A stretch of DNA of 9,136 bases from NCBI GenBank assembly GCA_947629615.1, contig CANRER010000053.1, positions 1-9,136 on the forward strand, written 5' to 3'. Position 1 is the stretch's first letter, and every line of letters starts with the position of its first letter. The stretch comes from an uncultured Clostridia bacterium. Its GTDB lineage: Bacteria > Bacillota > Clostridia > UMGS1883. The translations under genes and the position numbers were made by a program. Under the pieces are notes generated by a model. That model made no database searches, was not told where the DNA came from, and saw only the letters and a program-made list of their open reading frames with translations. Shown one piece after another: positions 6,634-9,136 of this stretch.

Positions 6634-7165
6634 TTTCCCTCTCCGCCTCGTTGGCAACCGAGAAATAGGGCTTCTGTTCAAAGTGGAACAGGCCGGCGAC
6701 AATGCTGCTCGGCACGGTGACGCACTTTTCGTTGTACTGGCGAACCGCGCCGTTATAGTACTTGCGGGCGTTGGCGATATCCTCCTCGATTTTCTGAAGC
6801 TGGGTTTGGAGATTGAGGAACTGGGTGTCGGCCTTTAGGTCGGGATAGGCCTCGCTCAAAGCGAAAAGCCTGCCCAGCGCGCCGCTCAGGGCGTTTTCGC
6901 TTTCGAGCTTTTCGCCGCCTTGAGCCGAAATCGCGCTGTTACGCGCTTTTACCACGTTTTCGAGGGTTTCGGCCTCGTGCTTGGCGTAGCCCTTGACCGT
7001 TTCCACAAGGTTGGGGATAAGGTCGTAGCGTTTTTTGAAATACACGTCCATGGTGGAGAAGGCCTCCTCCACCTTCAGCTTAAGCTTGGCGAGAGCGTTG
7101 TAGGCCGCGGCCACGGCCGCCGCCAAAACCGCCGCTATCGCGATAACGATGATGAGAGCTTTCAT
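6614..7165 (-). CDS. lemA: LemA family membrane-anchored protein
   Basis: LemA proteins are small, widespread envelope proteins with one N-terminal membrane anchor and a helical-bundle domain; their molecular function is not established. This 183-residue product has the expected length. It has an Ala/Ile/Val membrane helix at about residues 3-21, then the family-defining stretch VEEAFSTMDVYFKKRYDLIPNLVETVKGY (32-60). Further conserved blocks are AYPDLKADTQFLNLQTQLQKIEEDIANARKYYN in the middle and a C-terminal FEQKPYF segment. The ATG at 7165 has a GAGGAG Shine-Dalgarno (7174-7179) eight bases upstream. The gene follows mrp by 27 bp and overlaps the DUF2207 gene by 20 bp. This pairing suggests the two proteins act together at the membrane, which is inference from context. 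Confidence 0.96.
   Translation of the reverse strand: MKALIIVIAIAAVLAAAVAAAYNALAKLKLKVEEAFSTMDVYFKKRYDLIPNLVETVKGYAKHEAETLENVVKARNSAISAQGGEKLESENALSGALGRLFALSEAYPDLKADTQFLNLQTQLQKIEEDIANARKYYNGAVRQYNEKCVTVPSSIVAGLFHFEQKPYFSVANEAERENVQVKF
6637..6644 (-). promoter_or_regulatory. Ribosome binding site of the DUF2207 gene, inside lemA
   Basis: On the minus strand GGAGAGGG precedes the ATG at 6633 by three bases (seven from the GGAG core). It is within the last codons of lemA. It decides between the ATG at 6633 and the longer open frame that runs to 6702, and points to coupled translation of the two genes. Confidence 0.8.
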
Positions 7166-7192
7166 TTTTCTTTCTCCTCGCTTTTGTCCGGT

Positions 7193-8005
7193 TTATTTTA
7201 TCAGCCCTTCAAAGAAGCCTTCGAGGGCCGAACCGTCGCAATCCTCTATTCTGCCGCTGTCGCACAGGGCGGCGAAGTCGGGGTCTACGGGCAGGCGGGC
7301 CACATTGGTTATGCCGTGGGCCGCCGCGGCCTCCGCCGCGTGACTGCGGCCGAAAATGCTATGCTCCCCGCCGCAGTCGGGGCATTTGAAATAGGAGTAG
7401 TTTTCCACAAGGCCCAGCACGGGGATATTCATTATCTTGGCCATGTTGAGCGCCTTTTCGACTATCATGAAAACCAGCTCCTGCGGCGAGGTGACGACCA
7501 CAATGCCGTCCACAGGCACCGACTGGAACACCGTCAGCGGTACGTCGCCGGTTCCCGGGGGCATATCCACGAACATAACGTCCACGTCGCCCCAGACCAC
7601 GTCCGTCCAGAACTGCTTCACGGCCCCGGCGATGACCGGCCCGCGCCAGATGACGGGCTTGGTTTCGTCGTCGACGAGCAGATTAAGGCTCATAACGCTT
7701 ATTCCGCCCTTGCTTTTGACGGGATAAAGCCCCTGTCCGTCGCTTTCGGCCATAGCCCTTATGCCGAACATTTTCGGCACGGAAGGGCCGGTGATGTCCG
7801 CGTCCAGCACGGCTGTCCGCAGGCCCTTTTTCGCGGCCAGCGAGGCCAGCATACCCGTCACCGACGACTTGCCCACGCCGCCCTTGCCGCTGACGACGGC
7901 AATCACTTTTTTTATTTGGGAAAGCTCATGGGGCTTTTCGATAAAGCTTTCCCTTTCGTCGCACCGCTCCCCGCAGGAGGAGCAGTCGTGGCTGCATTCG
8001 CTCAT
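7193..8005 (-). CDS. mrp: Mrp/NBP35 family P-loop ATPase, Fe-S cluster carrier
   Basis: Mrp (ApbC/NBP35) proteins are cytosolic dimeric MinD-like ATPases that bind a bridging [4Fe-4S] cluster and pass it to apo-proteins. The 270-residue product has a deviant Walker A GKGGVGKS (40-47), a switch I region with DADITGPSVPKMFG (68-81), Walker B-like VDMPPGTGD (146-154), and a C-terminal CPDC at 208-211. The CxxC ligates the shared cluster in this family. The N-terminus adds a cysteine cluster C4, C8, C11, C15, reminiscent of the extra N-terminal cluster site in eukaryotic NBP35 and found in clostridial members. It lacks the N-terminal DUF59/MIP18-like domain of some bacterial Mrp proteins. The ATG has AAGGAG (8014-8019) eight bases upstream. 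It follows gatB by 43 bp with no terminator between. Confidence in the family is very high; client proteins are unknown. Confidence 0.95.
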   Translation of the reverse strand: MSECSHDCSSCGERCDERESFIEKPHELSQIKKVIAVVSGKGGVGKSSVTGMLASLAAKKGLRTAVLDADITGPSVPKMFGIRAMAESDGQGLYPVKSKGGISVMSLNLLVDDETKPVIWRGPVIAGAVKQFWTDVVWGDVDVMFVDMPPGTGDVPLTVFQSVPVDGIVVVTSPQELVFMIVEKALNMAKIMNIPVLGLVENYSYFKCPDCGGEHSIFGRSHAAEAAAAHGITNVARLPVDPDFAALCDSGRIEDCDGSALEGFFEGLIK

Positions 8006-8048
8006 AGCTCAAACTCCTTTTTTTATATTTTTACCGTTAGTCGTTCGG

Positions 8049-9136
8049 TTATTCCTCGGCGAGCCTCGCGAGCTCGGCGTCGATAAGCTCCTGTATCAGA
8101 CCGGGGTTGCCGCGGCCCGCGGTTTTCGCCATAGCCTGCCCCATAAGGGCCTTCGCCGCTTGCAGCTTACCTTTTTTGAAGTCGGCCACGCTCTTGGGGT
8201 TCGCCGCGATAACCGCGCCGACAATCTCGGCGAGGGCCTCGCGGTCGTTTATCTGGCCGAGCCCCTGCTCCTCCACGAGCTTAACGGGGTCGGCGTTTTC
8301 TTTCCAAAGCATACCGACAAGCTTTTTGGCGGTGCCGCTGTTGATAACCCCGTCGCCCGTCATATCGGCGATTTTCGCCATGCTCTCGGGCGGAATGGGG
8401 ATAGCGCCGCCCTCGGGCGGCAGCAGACGGAAGGCCTCGGATATGATGAGGTTCCCCAACAGCTTGGGGTACTTGCTTTTCGCGGCGGCGGCCTCGAAAT
8501 AGTCGGCCGTTTCGATTTGGCTTGTCAACAGCTCGCCGTTATAGGCGCTCAGCCCGTAACGCTCCATGTAATCGCGCTTGCGCTTGTCGGGCAGGGTGGG
8601 AATGGAGCTTTGAAGCTCGTTTAGCCTTTCCTCGCTCGTGATAATGGGCGGAAGGTCGGGGTCGGGGAAGTAGCGGTAGTCGTTGGCGTCCTCCTTGCCG
8701 CGCATGGCGGAGGTTTTGCCGGTCGCGCTGTCGAAACGGCGGGTTTCCTGCACGATGGCCTCGCCGCGCTCGATGGCGTCCACCTGACGGCGGAACTCGT
8801 AGTCGATGGCCTTCAGAATGAACTGGAAGGAGTTGAGGTTCTTCATCTCGGTTCTTGTGCCGAACTCCTTTTCGCCCACCTTGCGGACGGAGAGGTTCAC
8901 GTCGCAGCGCAGCGAACCCTCCTGCATTTTGCAGTCGGACACGCCGGTATAAAGGATAATCGCGCGAAGCTTGCGCAGGTAGGCCACGGCCTCCTCGCCG
9001 CTGCGCATATCCGGCTCGGAAACTATCTCTATCAGCGGAACGCCGCAGCGGTTGCAGTCGATGAGGGTGCCGCTGTCGTCGTGGACAAGCTTGCCGGCGT
9101 CCTCCTCGATGTGTATGCGGGTTATGCCGATGCGCT
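8049..9136 (-). CDS. gatB: Aspartyl/glutamyl-tRNA amidotransferase subunit B, 3' part (cut by window edge)
   Basis: GatB is the kinase/transamidase subunit of the GatCAB complex, which converts Glu-tRNA(Gln) and Asp-tRNA(Asn) to the amidated forms in organisms lacking the matching tRNA synthetase. The frame enters from the right edge: reading from 9134 it gives IGITRIHIEEDAGKLVHDD, then the GatB signature LIDCNRCGVPLIEIVSEPD, directly continuous with the Met at 9008. That Met is therefore internal and not a start. About 361 C-terminal residues are present of the usual 475-480. They comprise the end of the catalytic cradle domain, the segment DYRYFPDPDLPP, and the helical and YqeY-like tail domains that bind tRNA (roughly the last 150 residues). 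The gene ends with TAA at 8049-8051. It is upstream of mrp in the same direction; gatC and gatA would be expected beyond the window. Confidence 0.97.
   Translation of the reverse strand, partial: RIGITRIHIEEDAGKLVHDDSGTLIDCNRCGVPLIEIVSEPDMRSGEEAVAYLRKLRAIILYTGVSDCKMQEGSLRCDVNLSVRKVGEKEFGTRTEMKNLNSFQFILKAIDYEFRRQVDAIERGEAIVQETRRFDSATGKTSAMRGKEDANDYRYFPDPDLPPIITSEERLNELQSSIPTLPDKRKRDYMERYGLSAYNGELLTSQIETADYFEAAAAKSKYPKLLGNLIISEAFRLLPPEGGAIPIPPESMAKIADMTGDGVINSGTAKKLVGMLWKENADPVKLVEEQGLGQINDREALAEIVGAVIAANPKSVADFKKGKLQAAKALMGQAMAKTAGRGNPGLIQELIDAELARLAEE

Noticed and set aside
6634..6702. Upstream extension of the DUF2207 protein by 23 residues
   Set aside because: The extra residues are Arg/Ser/Pro-rich and lie inside lemA. 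The ATG at 6633 has a good ribosome binding site and begins a clean signal peptide.
8006..8048. Possible promoter in the A/T-rich gatB-mrp gap (TATAAA-like element)
   Set aside because: The A/T-rich stretch abuts the mrp Shine-Dalgarno, no -35-like hexamer is seen at a suitable distance, and there is no terminator after gatB.
6920..8086. A 388-codon open frame on the + strand opposite lemA and mrp
   Set aside because: It is fully antisense to two well-recognised genes, has no family-like motifs and is His/Arg/Gly-rich as expected from reverse reading of G+C-rich genes.
7761..8624. A 287-codon open frame on the + strand opposite mrp and gatB
   Set aside because: It crosses the boundary of two conserved minus-strand genes and shows no recognisable domain.
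8049..9008. gatB as a complete 319-residue gene starting at 9008
   Set aside because: The frame stays open to the window edge and encodes conserved GatB sequence upstream of that Met, so the Met is internal and the gene is simply cut by the window.
1..9136. Possible defence system, mobile island or CRISPR array
   Set aside because: All genes belong to core or widespread families with uniform composition and codon use. No transposase, integrase, repeat-spacer array, tRNA attachment site or effector/toxin-like gene is present.

Overview
The window is an ordinary, gene-dense chromosomal segment of high G+C content (clearly above 55% by eye, with strong G/C preference at third codon positions). 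Its gene set suggests a G+C-rich member of the Clostridia/Oscillospirales side of the Firmicutes. It has gatB (indirect Gln-tRNA/Asn-tRNA charging), a clostridial-type Mrp with a short Cys-rich N-terminus, a LemA/DUF2207 pair, and purine-rich GAGGAG/AGGAGG-like ribosome binding sites. This placement is an inference from gene content; no rRNA or other phylogenetic marker is present.

Layout: two convergent gene clusters meet at about 2.5 kb. The left cluster, on the + strand, holds recN (7-1650), an RseC-like membrane protein (1670-2077) and ridA (2093-2464), with gaps of 19 and 15 bp. It ends in a strong, symmetric hairpin terminator (2471-2500). The right cluster, on the - strand, reads gatB (3' part, 9136-8049), mrp/NBP35-type ATPase (8005-7193), lemA (7165-6614), a DUF2207 membrane protein (6633-4777) and a ComEC/Rec2-family protein (4771-2570). 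Its spacings are 43 bp, 27 bp, a 20-bp overlap and 5 bp. No terminator lies inside this cluster, so it is probably one transcription unit that uses the other face of the shared terminator. The only stretch without a gene is the 105-bp convergent intergenic region.

Functions: the left cluster joins double-strand-break repair (RecN), a probable redox or Fe-S-linked membrane protein (RseC-like) and enamine/imine damage control (RidA). The right cluster joins transamidation of mischarged tRNA (GatB), Fe-S cluster delivery (Mrp), two envelope proteins of unknown function that often occur together (LemA, DUF2207), and a DNA-uptake channel homologue (ComEC). No integrated pathway is evident; co-transcription is the only clear link.

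I see no mobile element, CRISPR array, tRNA/rRNA gene, riboswitch or prophage, and no convincing undescribed system. The points most worth a second look are: (i) the metallo-beta-lactamase domain of the ComEC protein, which has lost several canonical metal-ligand residues; (ii) a perfect 13-bp tandem duplication at the 3' end of recN that moved its stop codon; (iii) the same four-cysteine spacing in two unrelated proteins (RseC-like and Mrp); (iv) recN followed by rseC-ridA rather than the spoIVB-spo0A order common in spore formers.
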